In this document: positions 35,969-46,120 of the stretch, piece after piece
How the letters are laid out: the number at the start of each line of letters is the position of its first letter
Numbering within the stretch: position 1 is the stretch's first letter
Assembly: GCF_021021435.1 (NCBI RefSeq)
Contig: NZ_JAINWI010000010.1
Coordinates: 248,001 to 312,000, forward strand
Source: Seohaeicola saemankumensis
Lineage (GTDB): Bacteria > Pseudomonadota > Alphaproteobacteria > Rhodobacterales > Rhodobacteraceae
Direction: 5' to 3'
DNA length: 64,000 bases
The notes under the pieces: generated by a model
Databases searched by the model: none
The model's input: the letters and a program-made list of their open reading frames with translations, nothing else
What the model was told of the DNA's origin: nothing
Made by a program: the position numbers and the translations under genes

Positions 35969-37366
35969 TTATGTGGATGCGGGGCTGCCGTCAAGCACGC
36001 CAGCAGGTCGTCCGCCAAGGCGACGCACGAAACGCCATCCAACCCAAGCCGCCATGATCCCTGCCAGCGTGTTTGCCAGCGCCTGCCCCGTGATTACGCC
36101 ACCACCCGCGTAGATGCCCCCCAGACCGAAGGCCAAGGGTGCCATCAGGATCGCGTCGCGCGACCAGTTGGCGGCTGTCGCGTAAAGCGGCCGACCCAGA
36201 TTGTTGAACGCCGCGTTCGAGACAAATAGCGCACCGGTAAAGACAAAGGTGCCCGCCGCGTAATAGGAAAACACCCGCACGATATGCGCGCCCTCTTCAC
36301 CCAAGCCGAAGGACGATGCGACCATATCGGCGCTAAAGATCAGAAGCAGCCAGACCACCCCGGTGTAGATCGCGCAGAATTTCAGTGCGTCGGTATAAGC
36401 CGAGGCGACACGGTCATATTGCTTGGCCCCGTAATTTTGTCCGATGATCCCGCCAATCGCACCGGACAGCGCGAAAATTCCACCGAAACACACGATGGTC
36501 AGGCGCATCACAACGCCAAGCCCCGCCACGGCGCTGTCACCATGCTGCGCCATCGCGCGCACAAGTATCCAGTTGCCGAAAGGTGTCGAAACCTGCGTGG
36601 CAACGGCAGGCAGGGCAATGGCAGCGAAGGGAAGCAGGAAGCTGCGCAAATCGATCAGGCTGGGTCTTGCCAGCAAGTTCCGCGAGTGGCTGACCCAGTA
36701 GAAACCCATGACAGCCATCGCCAGCCGCGACAGCACGATGGCCCCCGCGGCACCGCTCACGCCGTAGCCCATCCAGACAATCAGAATCGGATCGACGATC
36801 AGTGCCACAACACCCGCAGAGACCGTGACCATCATCGAGCGCCACGCCTCGCCCGCAGCGCGCAGAACGGCGCTGGCGCACATGCCGATTGCGACCAGCG
36901 GCAGCGACGGCAGCGAGAGACCAAGGAAATCCACCGCCACTTCGAGCGCGGCACCCTCTGCACCTGTCCAGATCAGGATCTCACGGCGGAAGATGAAGAC
37001 GAGGATCGCCAAAGCTGTCTGGAAACTGGCACCATAGATCATCGAGGATGTGGCGATGCGGCGCGCCTCTTCCGTGTCGCCCATGCCCAACGCGCGGCTG
37101 ACCAATGCGACAGCACCAATCATCATACCCACGGCAACAGACATCACGAAGAACTGGATGGTGCCGGCAAAACCGATAGCGGTGATCAGCACCTCGTTCT
37201 CCAGTCGACTGATCCACCACAGCGCCAGAAAATCCACCAGAAACAGGAAGCTCAACCCCAGTGATCCGGTCAGGGTCATCACGACCACATGCCGCATCGT
37301 CGATCCAGTCAGGAATTTTGCCTGCGCCGGTCGATCGGCCATTTCTGTCAACTCAGAGCTGCTCAT
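35969..37366 (-). CDS. MATE-family efflux transporter (second copy)
   Basis: A 465-residue inner-membrane protein with about twelve hydrophobic segments. A polar N-terminus is followed by MRHVVVMTLTGSLGLSFLFLVDFLALWWISRL (first two segments, start about residue 24), and the second half opens with ALPAVATQVSTPFGNWILVRAMAQHG. Only distant similarity to the MATE protein at 4252 is visible, so this is not a recent duplication. It starts seven bases after the MFS stop on the same strand and is probably co-transcribed with it, then prmA. Substrate unknown. Confidence 0.87.
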   Translation of the reverse strand: MSSSELTEMADRPAQAKFLTGSTMRHVVVMTLTGSLGLSFLFLVDFLALWWISRLENEVLITAIGFAGTIQFFVMSVAVGMMIGAVALVSRALGMGDTEEARRIATSSMIYGASFQTALAILVFIFRREILIWTGAEGAALEVAVDFLGLSLPSLPLVAIGMCASAVLRAAGEAWRSMMVTVSAGVVALIVDPILIVWMGYGVSGAAGAIVLSRLAMAVMGFYWVSHSRNLLARPSLIDLRSFLLPFAAIALPAVATQVSTPFGNWILVRAMAQHGDSAVAGLGVVMRLTIVCFGGIFALSGAIGGIIGQNYGAKQYDRVASAYTDALKFCAIYTGVVWLLLIFSADMVASSFGLGEEGAHIVRVFSYYAAGTFVFTGALFVSNAAFNNLGRPLYATAANWSRDAILMAPLAFGLGGIYAGGGVITGQALANTLAGIMAAWVGWRFVRRLGGRPAGVLDGSPAST

Positions 37367-37373
37367 GTCTGTC

Positions 37374-38603
37374 CTACTCCGCCGGGGCAGGCGCGAAACG
37401 CGCGAAAATCGTCTCGTTCCCCGGCTCGGGATGGCGCGGAATCAGAAGGGCGAGGCAAAGGGATACGCCCGCCATACCCGCCGCCAGCACAAAGACCGAA
37501 CTTGGCGAAACCAACCAGAGATAGCCCAATGACGCCGGAAGGAAAACCGCCGCGATATGGTTGATTGTAAAGGCAACTGCCGCCGTGGGCGCGATGTCGC
37601 GCGGATCGGCGATTTTCTGGAAATAGGTCTTAAGCGCCAGTGCCATCGCGAAAAAGATGTGATCCACGACATAGAGGAACGCCGCCATCATCACGCCCCA
37701 TCCGAACCAATAGATGCCGCCATAACCAAGAAAGACGCAGATTAGACCAATATATTCGACGCTCAGCGCCTTGCGCTCGCCCCAGCGGGCCACCGCACGG
37801 CCCAGCAAGGGGGCCGCAATCATGTTGATCACCAGGTTGATTGTGAACAGTGCTGTCACCTCATGAACACGAAAGCCGAATTTCTCGACCATCATGAAAC
37901 CTGCGAAGACGACAAATATCTGACGCCGCGCGCCTGACATGAATTGCAATGCGTAGTAGAGCCAGTAGCGACGGCGCAGCACCATCTTCTTGATCTGCGG
38001 CTCGGGCGCCTCGAATTGCGGATAGACCAGCAGCGCAAAGAGCGCGACTGCGGCGGTGAAGCCGCCTGCCAGCAAATAGACCATGTTATAGGTCAGCCCC
38101 AGCGCTTCCCATGTCACGATGATGCACAGATAGGCCACCAGCGTGGCCCCCGACCCAGCCGCCAACAACCAGCCCAGCATCTGCGGCGCGCGATCCTTGG
38201 GAAGCCATTGCAATTGCAGCGACTGGTTCACTGTCTCGTAATAGTGGAAGCCGATCGAGGACAGCATGGTAATGGTCAGGATCCCGCCAAGACTGGGAAA
38301 CCATGCGGTCATCGCGGTCGCAACCCCCAGCAGGATCAGCGAGACCATCGCCAGAACCTGCTCGCGCATGACAAGCAGCACTGCAATCACGCCGATTGCC
38401 AGAAAGCCGGGAATTTCGCGCACGGTATGCAACCAGCCGATATCTGACCCATCAAACTGCGCCACCTCGATGACAAAGTTGTTCAGCAGCGCAGACCAGG
38501 TGGCAAAAGCAATCGGCATCGCCGCTGCCATCAGGAACAGCAGGGCCACGGGTCTGCGCCAGACCGGCAGTGACGGGGCAAGGGCAAGCGGGATAATTTG
38601 CAT
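37374..38603 (-). CDS. Major facilitator superfamily transporter
   Basis: A 409-residue protein with about twelve membrane segments in two six-helix halves joined by a cytoplasmic loop near residues 195-215 (APEPQIKKMVLRRRYW). The DIGWLHTVREIPGFL segment after helix 1 and the ARWGERKALSVEY loop (motif-A-like, about 268-280) support the MFS call. A YYETVNQSLQLQWLPKD loop is unusual for drug exporters. Substrate unknown. First gene of an MFS-MATE pair. Confidence 0.82.
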   Translation of the reverse strand: MQIIPLALAPSLPVWRRPVALLFLMAAAMPIAFATWSALLNNFVIEVAQFDGSDIGWLHTVREIPGFLAIGVIAVLLVMREQVLAMVSLILLGVATAMTAWFPSLGGILTITMLSSIGFHYYETVNQSLQLQWLPKDRAPQMLGWLLAAGSGATLVAYLCIIVTWEALGLTYNMVYLLAGGFTAAVALFALLVYPQFEAPEPQIKKMVLRRRYWLYYALQFMSGARRQIFVVFAGFMMVEKFGFRVHEVTALFTINLVINMIAAPLLGRAVARWGERKALSVEYIGLICVFLGYGGIYWFGWGVMMAAFLYVVDHIFFAMALALKTYFQKIADPRDIAPTAAVAFTINHIAAVFLPASLGYLWLVSPSSVFVLAAGMAGVSLCLALLIPRHPEPGNETIFARFAPAPAE

Positions 38604-38713
38604 GTTAACCGCTTACGCCGATTTTCCGACATTGGCGAGGGCCAAGATCAACTCATAACGCGCGCGAATGCACTGGGATCTGTGCGGCGAAAAACCTGTT
38701 CAGAGCGCGCTAT

Positions 38714-39163
38714 TCACAACGGCGAGAAGCGGTATTCGACTTCCGAAAACCGGTCACGCGGAAAGACATAGAGCATCCGGAATCCGTTGGGTCCGGCGAC
38801 TGTTCCGTGTTCCGCATCGCCGGGAATGAACAGCGCGGTGCCTGCCGCCATCGGCTGCGCCAGACCATCGACAGTGACAACTGCATTCCCCTCAAGCCCG
38901 AAATACACTTCGGCGGGGCTGTGGCGGTGCGGCAGCAGCGTGCCAGCGGGCGCAAATTCGGCAATCCCCATGACGACACCGCCGGTCTGGGTGCGATCCG
39001 CGCAGAACAGTGTCCGCCAGCGCACGGTACCGAAAGCAGGATCATCACCGCCTTCCAGCGGTTGATCCGCCGCCTCGATGCGTTGCGGCAAGGCAGCCAG
39101 TGCCACCATCGCCAGGGCCAGCGCCTCGGACGGCATATTCGCGTCAGCCTGTCCCAATTCCAT
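38714..39163 (-). CDS. Small cupin protein with an HxHxxxExY metal motif
   Basis: A 149-residue single-domain cupin. Motif 1 is LLPHRHSPAEVYFGLEG (about 77-93) with His, His, Glu and Tyr in the HxHxxxExY spacing. Motif 2 is GTALFIPGDAEHG (about 108-120) with the fourth ligand His. The same spacing occurs in cupin DMSP lyases (DddL/Q/W), which are common in marine Rhodobacterales, but also in other cupins. The remaining sequence gives no further support. I call it only a metal-binding cupin. It is divergent from the YeeE/YedE gene. Confidence 0.75.
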   Translation of the reverse strand: MELGQADANMPSEALALAMVALAALPQRIEAADQPLEGGDDPAFGTVRWRTLFCADRTQTGGVVMGIAEFAPAGTLLPHRHSPAEVYFGLEGNAVVTVDGLAQPMAAGTALFIPGDAEHGTVAGPNGFRMLYVFPRDRFSEVEYRFSPL

Positions 39164-39360
39164 CGCGCGCTTCCTTTTGTACAGTTCCTGCCCCGCATAG
39201 GCCTGATCAAACCTTCGGTCGCTGCGCGATGCGACCTGTCAATGTCGGTTTTCAGCTATGCAGCATCTCTAGCCCGCCTGATCTGGATCAAGGACGGCCC
39301 CGTGCCGCAATGCGATTGCTTTTCATCAGAAACCGGCCAATCCGACAGGAGACCGCGCAA

Positions 39361-40422
39361 ATGGATATTCTGACACTGGTGGAGCGGATCGGCGAGGAAC
39401 CGGCAGCCGCCGTGCTGGGCCTGCTGACCGGTCTTGTCTTCGGCATCGCGGCACAACGTTCGCGCTTTTGTCTTCGTGCGGCGGCGGTGGAATTCGCGCG
39501 GGGTCAGTTGGGTGACAAGGTCGCGGTCTGGCTTCTGACGATCTCGACCGCGATTGTCTGGGTGCAGGGCGCGCAAATGTTTGGCCTGATGCGCAGCGCC
39601 GATGCCCGCATGATGGCGGTGCCTGGCAGTTGGTCGGGCGCCATTATCGGAGGGCTGGTTTTTGGCGTCGGCATGGTACTGGCGCGCGGCTGTTCGGGTC
39701 GCCTGCTGGTTCTGGGGGCAACGGGCAACCTGCGCTCGGTCGTGTCGGGGCTGATCTTTGCGGTGGTCGCCCAGATGAGCATCACAGGCTGGCTTGGCCC
39801 CTTGCGTGACTATCTTGCAGGGCTTTGGATCACATCCGGCGGGCGCAATATGGACCTGCTTGCCGTATTGCGGATGCCGGACTGGGGCGGCTTCGCCTTT
39901 GGCGCGATCATGGCCGTATTGGCGCTGGAATTGGCGCGGCGCAACCGGATAGGGGCGGTGCGGCTGATCTTCGCCTCGGGCGTGGGCTTTGCCGTGGCAT
40001 TGGGTTGGGTGCTGACCTTCGGGCTAAGCCAGATCGCGTTCGAGCCCGTTCAGATCGAAAGCGCCAGCTTCACAGGCCCGTCAGCGCGAATGCTGATGTT
40101 CACGCTCGACCGCAGCTCCATTCTGGAATTCGATGTCGGACTGGTGCCGGGCGTTTTCCTTGGCTCGTTTCTGGCGGCCGTCGCCACCCGCGAGTTCAAG
40201 TTTCAGGGCTTTGACGGGGAAAGCAACATGCGCCGCGCCATGACCGGCGCAGCACTCATGGGTTTTGGGGGGATGCTGGCCGGAGGTTGTGCCATCGGGG
40301 CCGGTGTGACAGGCGGGTCGATCTTTGTGGGCACCGCATGGGCCGCACTTTGCGCGATGTGGGTCGGCGCAATTCTGACCGATCTGCTGATCGACCAGCA
40401 GGGCAGCCCCGTGACCGCCTGA
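39361..40422 (+). CDS. YeeE/YedE-family sulfur transporter
   Basis: A 353-residue polytopic membrane protein of the YeeE/YedE (TsuA) family, which carries thiosulfate or sulfur through conserved membrane cysteines. The expected Cys positions are in AQRSRFCLRAA (Cys37), ARGCSGRLLVL (Cys111) and LAGGCAIGAG (Cys310). About nine or ten hydrophobic segments are visible. ATG at 39361 has AGGAGA nine bases upstream; the longer frame upstream is not credible. Here both halves are fused in one chain. Neighbours do not reveal the substrate. Confidence 0.88.
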   Translation: MDILTLVERIGEEPAAAVLGLLTGLVFGIAAQRSRFCLRAAAVEFARGQLGDKVAVWLLTISTAIVWVQGAQMFGLMRSADARMMAVPGSWSGAIIGGLVFGVGMVLARGCSGRLLVLGATGNLRSVVSGLIFAVVAQMSITGWLGPLRDYLAGLWITSGGRNMDLLAVLRMPDWGGFAFGAIMAVLALELARRNRIGAVRLIFASGVGFAVALGWVLTFGLSQIAFEPVQIESASFTGPSARMLMFTLDRSSILEFDVGLVPGVFLGSFLAAVATREFKFQGFDGESNMRRAMTGAALMGFGGMLAGGCAIGAGVTGGSIFVGTAWAALCAMWVGAILTDLLIDQQGSPVTA

Positions 40423-40540
40423 GCACGCCAGCACGCCAAATCACACAGCGTCGCGACGACGCGCGCGCTTGTCGTTTCCGGCCTTCCAGCCCTGTGGTCC
40501 TGCTGCTACCAACCGCAGAATGCAGAACCCGGAGAGACCA

Positions 40541-41425
40541 ATGACCCATCATGTGCTGACTGTCCAATGTGCCTCGACCCGCGGAATCGTCGCGGCAATT
40601 TCAGGTTTTCTGGCGGCGAACGGCTGCAACATCACCGACAGCCACCAGTTCGACGATCCGCTGACGGGCATGTTCTTTGTCCGCATGACCTTCGTGGCCG
40701 AGACTGGGACATCGCGCGAGGATCTGATGGAAGGGTTCGATCCCATCGCCACGACATTCGGGATGGTCTGGGCAATCCATGACGCCACCGAACGCATGAA
40801 GGTTTTGCTGATGGTGTCGAATTTCGGCCATTGCCTGAACGACCTGCTCTATCGCTGGCGGATCGGGGCTTTGCCGATCGAGATCGTGGGCGTTGTGTCG
40901 AACCACATGACCTACCAGAAAGTGGTGGTGAACCACGACCTGCCCTTCCACCAGATCAGGGTCACCAAAGAGAACAAGCCCGAAGCCGAAGCGCGCCTGA
41001 TGGCGTTGGTCGAGGAAACCGGCGCCGAACTGATCGTGCTGGCGCGTTACATGCAGGTTCTGTCGGATGCGATCTGCCAGAAGATGTCAGGCCGGATCAT
41101 CAACATCCACCACTCGTTCCTGCCCAGTTTCAAGGGCGCAAACCCCTATAAACAGGCCTATGAGCGCGGCGTGAAACTGATCGGCGCGACAGCGCATTAC
41201 GTGACCGCAGATCTGGACGAAGGCCCGATCATCGAACAGGACACCGTCCGCGTCACCCATGCCCAGAGCGCCGAGGATTATGTGAGCCTTGGCCGCGACG
41301 TCGAGGCTCAGGTGCTGTCACGCGCAATCCATGCCCATATCCACCACCGCGTCTTCCAGAACGGCAACAAGACAGTCGTCTTTCCGGCCAGCCCCGGCAG
41401 TTATGCGTCCGAGCGGATGGGGTAA
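40541..41425 (+). CDS. purU: Formyltetrahydrofolate deformylase PurU
   Basis: PurU hydrolyses 10-formyl-THF to formate and THF. The 294-residue protein has an N-terminal ACT domain (about 5-80, CASTRGIVAAISGFLAANGC) and a formyltransferase-like catalytic domain. The Asn-His-Asp set is in IINIHHSFLPSFKG and ADLDEGPIIEQD. It runs opposite to Fhs, which is also in this window. ATG at 40541 has GGAGA six bases upstream. It is monocistronic; convergent with priA. Confidence 0.93.
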   Translation: MTHHVLTVQCASTRGIVAAISGFLAANGCNITDSHQFDDPLTGMFFVRMTFVAETGTSREDLMEGFDPIATTFGMVWAIHDATERMKVLLMVSNFGHCLNDLLYRWRIGALPIEIVGVVSNHMTYQKVVVNHDLPFHQIRVTKENKPEAEARLMALVEETGAELIVLARYMQVLSDAICQKMSGRIINIHHSFLPSFKGANPYKQAYERGVKLIGATAHYVTADLDEGPIIEQDTVRVTHAQSAEDYVSLGRDVEAQVLSRAIHAHIHHRVFQNGNKTVVFPASPGSYASERMG

Positions 41426-41492
41426 AGGCGCAGGCGCGAAACCAAGGCGCGCAGGTTTTTTGGCATGCCTTCGGGCTTTGCCCTCTGCCGCA

Positions 41493-43724
41493 TCAATAAA
41501 AACTCTGCGGATCAATATCCACGGCCAGCCGCAGGCTGCCGGTCAGCCTTACCTGACCCAGCCATCGGGTCAGCGCTGTCTGTAGGGGCGCGCCCTTGTC
41601 CGCTCGCACCAGCAGTCGCACGCGGTGACGCCCCCTTATTCGCGCGATGGGGGCCGGGGCAGGTCCGTAAACCTGCGCGCCAATCCCGCGCAGCGGCGCG
41701 TCCCGGCGTGCCAACTCCGTGCCCAACTCAAAAGCCTGTTGGGCATCGGTGGACGAAATGATGATCCCCGCCATCCGGCCATAAGGTGGCACACCGGCTT
41801 GCCGTCGTTCCTCGGCCTCGGCCCGCCAGAAACCTTCCTCGTCGCCTGCCAGAATAGCGCGGATCACCGGATGTTCCGGCTGGTGCGTCTGCAAAAGCGC
41901 CTGCCCGCGCTTCTCAGCGCGCCCTGCCCGCCCCGCGACCTGCCGCATCAACTGAAAGGTCCGCTCTGCCGCGCGCAGGTCAGACCCTTGCAAGCCGAGA
42001 TCAGCGTCGATCACCCCGACAAGCGTCAGCAGGGGAAAGTTATGGCCTTTCGCCACAAGCTGCGTGCCGATGATGATATCCGCCCCGCCACCGGCGATGC
42101 TTTCGATCTCGGCCTTGAGCGCGCGAGCAGAGGCATACATGTCCGACGACAATGTCGCCACGCGCGCATCGGGAAACAGGGCCTGCGCCTCTTCGGTCAG
42201 CCGCTCCACCCCCGGGCCGACAGGTGCAAGCTTGCCCGCCACCCCGCAGGCGGGGCAGGTTTCGGGCATCGGTTTGGTTTCGCCGCATTGATGGCACACC
42301 AGGCGCTTGAGAAAACGGTGCTCGACCATCCGCGCGTCGCAATGATCGCATCCGATCTGATGCCCGCAGGCGCGGCACACGGTTGTCGGGGCATAACCGC
42401 GCCGGTTGATGAACAAAAGCGCCTGCTCGCCAAGCGCGATGCGCTGCGTCACGGCCGCCTGCAAGCTGGGTGATATCCAGCGGTTGTTGGGCAGGCTTTC
42501 CATCCGCATATCAATTGCGCGCATTTCCGGCAAGACAGCCGCGCCGAACCGGTCGGTCAGCACCAGCTTGTCGTATTTGCCCGCCTCGGCATTTGCCCAG
42601 CTTTCCAGACTTGGCGTCGCCGAGGCCAGAACAACCCTTGCCCCGCAGATCGCGGCACGCAGGACCGCCATGTCACGGGCATTATACAACACACCGTCTT
42701 CCTGCTTGTAGGATGTGTCATGTTCCTCATCCACCACGATCAGCCCCAGATCACGGTAAGGCAGGAACAGGGCCGAGCGCGCACCCACGACCAGTTGCGC
42801 GCCACCTTCCGCCACCATGCGCCAGATCCGGCGGCGTTCGGTCACTGTCACACCGGAATGCCATTCGGCGGGGCGCGCGCCAAAACGTGCCTCGACACGG
42901 GTCAGGAATTCGGCGCTCAAGGCGATCTCGGGTAGCAGAACCAGCGCCTGCCGCCCCTTTGCCAGTGCTTCGGCCACGGCTTCCAGATACACTTCGGTCT
43001 TGCCGGACCCTGTCACGCCACGCAGCAAGGTTGTTCCATAAGTGCCACCCGCCACGGCAGCGCGCAGGGCCGCAGCCCCTTGCGCCTGATCATCGTTCAA
43101 GGCTTTGCCCTTCTGTGACGGATCAAGCACGGGAAAGGGCAGATCGCGGGGGCTGTCCTCTTCCTGCACAGCACCCTGCTGCGCCAGCCCCTTGACCACG
43201 CCGGTCGACACCCCTGCCATGTCCGCCAGTTCGCGCAGGGTGAAGGCCAGCCCGCCGTAGTCGCGCAAGACGTCCAGCACGCGCGCGCGCGCAGGCGTCA
43301 TCCGGTCGGGCACCCCTTGCCCCAGCCGGTAGATGCGCCGCATCGCCGGCGGATCACCCAGACCCGGAGCGCGCGTGGCCAGCCGCAGCATCGCGGACAG
43401 CGGCGTCATGGTGTAATCGGCGGCACGCGTCAAGAAATCCTGCATTTCGACTTGCATCGGGGCCACATCCAGCACGCGGTAGGCATGGCGCACCTTGGCA
43501 GGATCAAAATCACCTTTGCCCGCCCCCCAGACAACGCCCAGCACCTTGCGCGGGCCCAGCGGCACCTCGACAAAAGCGCCTGCATGACAGCCGCCTTCGG
43601 GCGCGCGGTAATCCAGCAGCCGGTCCAGCGGTTGTGTGGTCAGCACCGCGATCAAATCGCCATGATGGAAGAAATCGCTCAACGACTCGCGGCTTTCGGT
43701 GAAAGGGGTTTCGGGTTTCTGCAC
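41493..43724 (-). CDS. priA: Primosomal protein N' (replication restart helicase) PriA
   Basis: PriA recognises stalled forks and reloads the replicative helicase. It has the N-terminal 3'BD region ([20 protein letters not shown]), Walker [13 protein letters not shown] (about 230-241), the DEEH box and the zinc-binding cysteines in [13 protein letters not shown] and [18 protein letters not shown]. The C-terminal domain follows. No ATG lies near the family N-terminus. GTG at 43724 and TTG at 43748 are both possible and lack a clear Shine-Dalgarno, so the start is uncertain by about ten residues. It is divergent from the transaldolase gene, 48 bp away. Confidence 0.94.
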   Translation of the reverse strand: MQKPETPFTESRESLSDFFHHGDLIAVLTTQPLDRLLDYRAPEGGCHAGAFVEVPLGPRKVLGVVWGAGKGDFDPAKVRHAYRVLDVAPMQVEMQDFLTRAADYTMTPLSAMLRLATRAPGLGDPPAMRRIYRLGQGVPDRMTPARARVLDVLRDYGGLAFTLRELADMAGVSTGVVKGLAQQGAVQEEDSPRDLPFPVLDPSQKGKALNDDQAQGAAALRAAVAGGTYGTTLLRGVTGSGKTEVYLEAVAEALAKGRQALVLLPEIALSAEFLTRVEARFGARPAEWHSGVTVTERRRIWRMVAEGGAQLVVGARSALFLPYRDLGLIVVDEEHDTSYKQEDGVLYNARDMAVLRAAICGARVVLASATPSLESWANAEAGKYDKLVLTDRFGAAVLPEMRAIDMRMESLPNNRWISPSLQAAVTQRIALGEQALLFINRRGYAPTTVCRACGHQIGCDHCDARMVEHRFLKRLVCHQCGETKPMPETCPACGVAGKLAPVGPGVERLTEEAQALFPDARVATLSSDMYASARALKAEIESIAGGGADIIIGTQLVAKGHNFPLLTLVGVIDADLGLQGSDLRAAERTFQLMRQVAGRAGRAEKRGQALLQTHQPEHPVIRAILAGDEEGFWRAEAEERRQAGVPPYGRMAGIIISSTDAQQAFELGTELARRDAPLRGIGAQVYGPAPAPIARIRGRHRVRLLVRADKGAPLQTALTRWLGQVRLTGSLRLAVDIDPQSFY

Positions 43725-43772
43725 TATGGGGTAAAGCCAAGGCAACAAAAGGCCAAGCCCCGAGGGAGCGTC

Positions 43773-44426
43773 ATGAAGTTCTTTGTCGATACTGCCGAAA
43801 TCGCCGCGATAGCCGAGTTGAACGATCTGGGCATGGTGGATGGCGTGACCACCAACCCGTCGCTGATCCTCAAATCCGGCCGCAACATCCTTGAGGTCAC
43901 AAAGGAAATCGCCGAACTGGTCGACGGCCCCGTCAGCGCCGAGGTCGTCGCGCTCGAAGCGGATGCCATGATTGCGGAAGGGCGCAAGCTGGCGGCGATT
44001 GCCCCCAATATCGCCGTGAAACTGCCCCTGACATGGGACGGGCTGAAAGCCTGCAAAGTGCTGTCGGGCGAAGGTTTCATGGTGAACGTAACGCTATGTT
44101 TCAGCGCCAATCAAGCGCTGCTGGCGGCCAAGGCGGGGGCGACATTCATCAGCCCTTTCATCGGACGGCTGGATGATATCAACCTCGACGGGATGGACCT
44201 GATCGAGGATATCCGCACGATTTATGACAATTACGGGTTCGAGACAGAGATTCTGGCTGCGTCGATCCGCACGGTGAACCATGTTCTGGACTGCGCGCGC
44301 ATCGGGGCCGATGTGATGACAGCACCGCCCGAAGTGATCAAGAAACTGGCAAGCCATCCGCTGACTGACAAGGGGCTCGAGACCTTTATGGCGGATTGGA
44401 AAAAAACGGGGCAGAAAATTCTCTGA
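43773..44426 (+). CDS. tal: Transaldolase (TalC/FSA type)
   Basis: A 217-residue small transaldolase: [29 protein letters not shown] (24-36) and the Schiff-base lysine in [12 protein letters not shown] (Lys83), then [19 protein letters not shown] and [10 protein letters not shown]. It transfers a dihydroxyacetone unit between sugar phosphates in the non-oxidative pentose phosphate route; related enzymes act as fructose-6-phosphate aldolases. Length is normal for the short family. GAGGGAG precedes the ATG. DUF484, xerC and pcs follow on the same strand. Confidence 0.93.
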   Translation: MKFFVDTAEIAAIAELNDLGMVDGVTTNPSLILKSGRNILEVTKEIAELVDGPVSAEVVALEADAMIAEGRKLAAIAPNIAVKLPLTWDGLKACKVLSGEGFMVNVTLCFSANQALLAAKAGATFISPFIGRLDDINLDGMDLIEDIRTIYDNYGFETEILAASIRTVNHVLDCARIGADVMTAPPEVIKKLASHPLTDKGLETFMADWKKTGQKIL

Positions 44427-44471
44427 CCCCGTGCTATAGAACCGAAAACCAAGAAACAGCCCGAGGCATCC

Positions 44472-45179
44472 ATGAGCACGAAACCCGGAATGGACAGCGC
44501 GCTGCGTGACAAAATCATCGCGCAACCCGATGTGATCCTTGAGGATCGCGATCTGATGCGCGCGCTTATCGTCGCCAACGAGCGGATGATGGGGGCTAAT
44601 ATCATCGACCTGCGCGGCATCGCTATGGAACGACTGGAAGCCCGGCTTGACCGTCTGGAAGACACGCATCGCAGTGTGATCGCCGCCGCCTATGACAATC
44701 TGGCCGGCACCAATCAGGTGCACCGCGCGATCCTGCGGATGCTGGACCCGACCGAATTCGAGGTGTTCTTGCGTGATCTGGGCGGTCCGGTGGCCGAAAT
44801 TCTGCGCGTCGACGCGATACGGCTGGTGCTGGAATCGGTCCAGCACGACCAAGATCCGGTGGTGGAACGTCTGGGTGATGTGCTGCGCGTGGCACAACCC
44901 GGTTTTGTGGCCGACTATCTTAGCGCGGGGCGCGACGCACCGCAGCGGCAGGTGACATTGCGCCAGATGCAGGAAGGCAGCGCCGCAATCTATGGCGACA
45001 AAGCGGGCTGGATCAGGTCCGAAGCCTGCTTGCGCCTTGATTTTGGGGCTGGGCGACTGCCCGGCATGTTGGTGATGGGGGCTGAAGACCCGCATCAGTT
45101 CAACCCCAGCCAAGGCGTTGATCTTCTGGCTTTCTTTGCAGGTGTGTTCGAACGGTCGATGCGCCGCTGGCTGTCATGA
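44472..45179 (+). CDS. DUF484 protein, XerC partner gene
   Basis: A 235-residue DUF484 protein: an N-terminal helical segment with a heptad pattern (about 38-65, MERLEARLDRLEDTHRSVI) and a GAF-like C-terminal domain ending GVFERSMRRWL. DUF484 genes usually sit directly before xerC, and this one overlaps xerC by four bases (ATGA). No biochemical role is established. It begins 45 bp after the transaldolase stop. Confidence 0.88.
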   Translation: MSTKPGMDSALRDKIIAQPDVILEDRDLMRALIVANERMMGANIIDLRGIAMERLEARLDRLEDTHRSVIAAAYDNLAGTNQVHRAILRMLDPTEFEVFLRDLGGPVAEILRVDAIRLVLESVQHDQDPVVERLGDVLRVAQPGFVADYLSAGRDAPQRQVTLRQMQEGSAAIYGDKAGWIRSEACLRLDFGAGRLPGMLVMGAEDPHQFNPSQGVDLLAFFAGVFERSMRRWLS

Positions 45180-46120
45180 GCCTGATCTCGCCAGCTGCAG
45201 CGGATGCGCTGAACGCATGGCTTGAGGGGCAAAAAACCTTGCGTGGCGCCTCGCCCAACACGGTGGAGGCTTACCGCCGCGACGTGCTGGACTATATCGC
45301 CTTCCTGGCTGCCCATTCCGGTACGCCGCAGGGTCTGGCGGCTTTGTCGCGCGTCACCATATCGGATATGCGGGCCTGGATGGCCCATACCCGCAGCGGC
45401 GATGTCGGCGCACGCTCTCTGGCGCGCAAACTGTCGGCGGTGAAATCCTTCACCCGCTGGCTGGCCGAGCGGGAAGGGTTCGAGCCGACAGCCGTTCTTG
45501 CGACACGCGCCCCCAAATTCCAGCGCAAACTGCCCCGTCCGCTGGCCGAGGATGCCGCCCGCGCCATGATCGACACTGTCGAATTACAGGCGCGGCAGGA
45601 CTGGGTTGCCGCCAGGGATATGGCGGTTGTTACAGTGCTTTACGGCTGCGGCTTGCGGATTTCCGAGGCGCTGTCCCTGACTGGGGCAGATCTGCCTTTG
45701 CCCCCTGTCCTGCGGATCAGTGGAAAGGGTAACAAGGACCGTGTCGTACCCGTGATCGACGCCGCACGCGCGGCTGTGGCGCGCTATGCGCAGCTCTGCC
45801 CCCATCCGCTGGAAGCGGCCCAACCGCTGTTTCGTGGCTTGCGTGGCGGGCCGCTCAACCCGCGGGCCATCCAGAAGGTGATGGAACAGGCAAGGATGCA
45901 ACTGGGCCTGCCTGCCAGCGCGACTCCGCATGCGATGCGCCACAGCTTCGCGACGCATCTTCTGAATGCAGGCGGTGATCTGCGCGCCATACAGGAGTTG
46001 CTGGGCCATGCCTCCCTGTCGACCACGCAGGCCTATACGGCAGTCGATACCGCCCGCTTGATGCAGGTTTACGAGGCCAGTCATCCCCGCGCCGCAATCC
46101 GGACCGGAGGCAGGACATGA
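45176..46120 (+). CDS. xerC: Tyrosine recombinase XerC
   Basis: XerC, with XerD, resolves chromosome dimers at dif. The N-terminal SAM-like domain (about 10-110) is followed by the catalytic domain with all active residues visible: Arg161 (GLRISEALSL), Lys184 (SGKGNKDR), His252 and Arg255 (HAMRHSFATHLL), His278 (LLGHASLSTTQAY) and the nucleophile Tyr287. The 314 residues are normal. Overlap with DUF484 and pcs (four bases on each side) makes a tightly coupled trio. Confidence 0.93.
   Translation: MSLISPAAADALNAWLEGQKTLRGASPNTVEAYRRDVLDYIAFLAAHSGTPQGLAALSRVTISDMRAWMAHTRSGDVGARSLARKLSAVKSFTRWLAEREGFEPTAVLATRAPKFQRKLPRPLAEDAARAMIDTVELQARQDWVAARDMAVVTVLYGCGLRISEALSLTGADLPLPPVLRISGKGNKDRVVPVIDAARAAVARYAQLCPHPLEAAQPLFRGLRGGPLNPRAIQKVMEQARMQLGLPASATPHAMRHSFATHLLNAGGDLRAIQELLGHASLSTTQAYTAVDTARLMQVYEASHPRAAIRTGGRT

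Noticed and set aside
36284-37264. 326-codon plus-strand frame antisense to the second MATE gene
   Set aside because: Low-complexity polar translation; the hydrophobic MATE protein on the other strand explains it.
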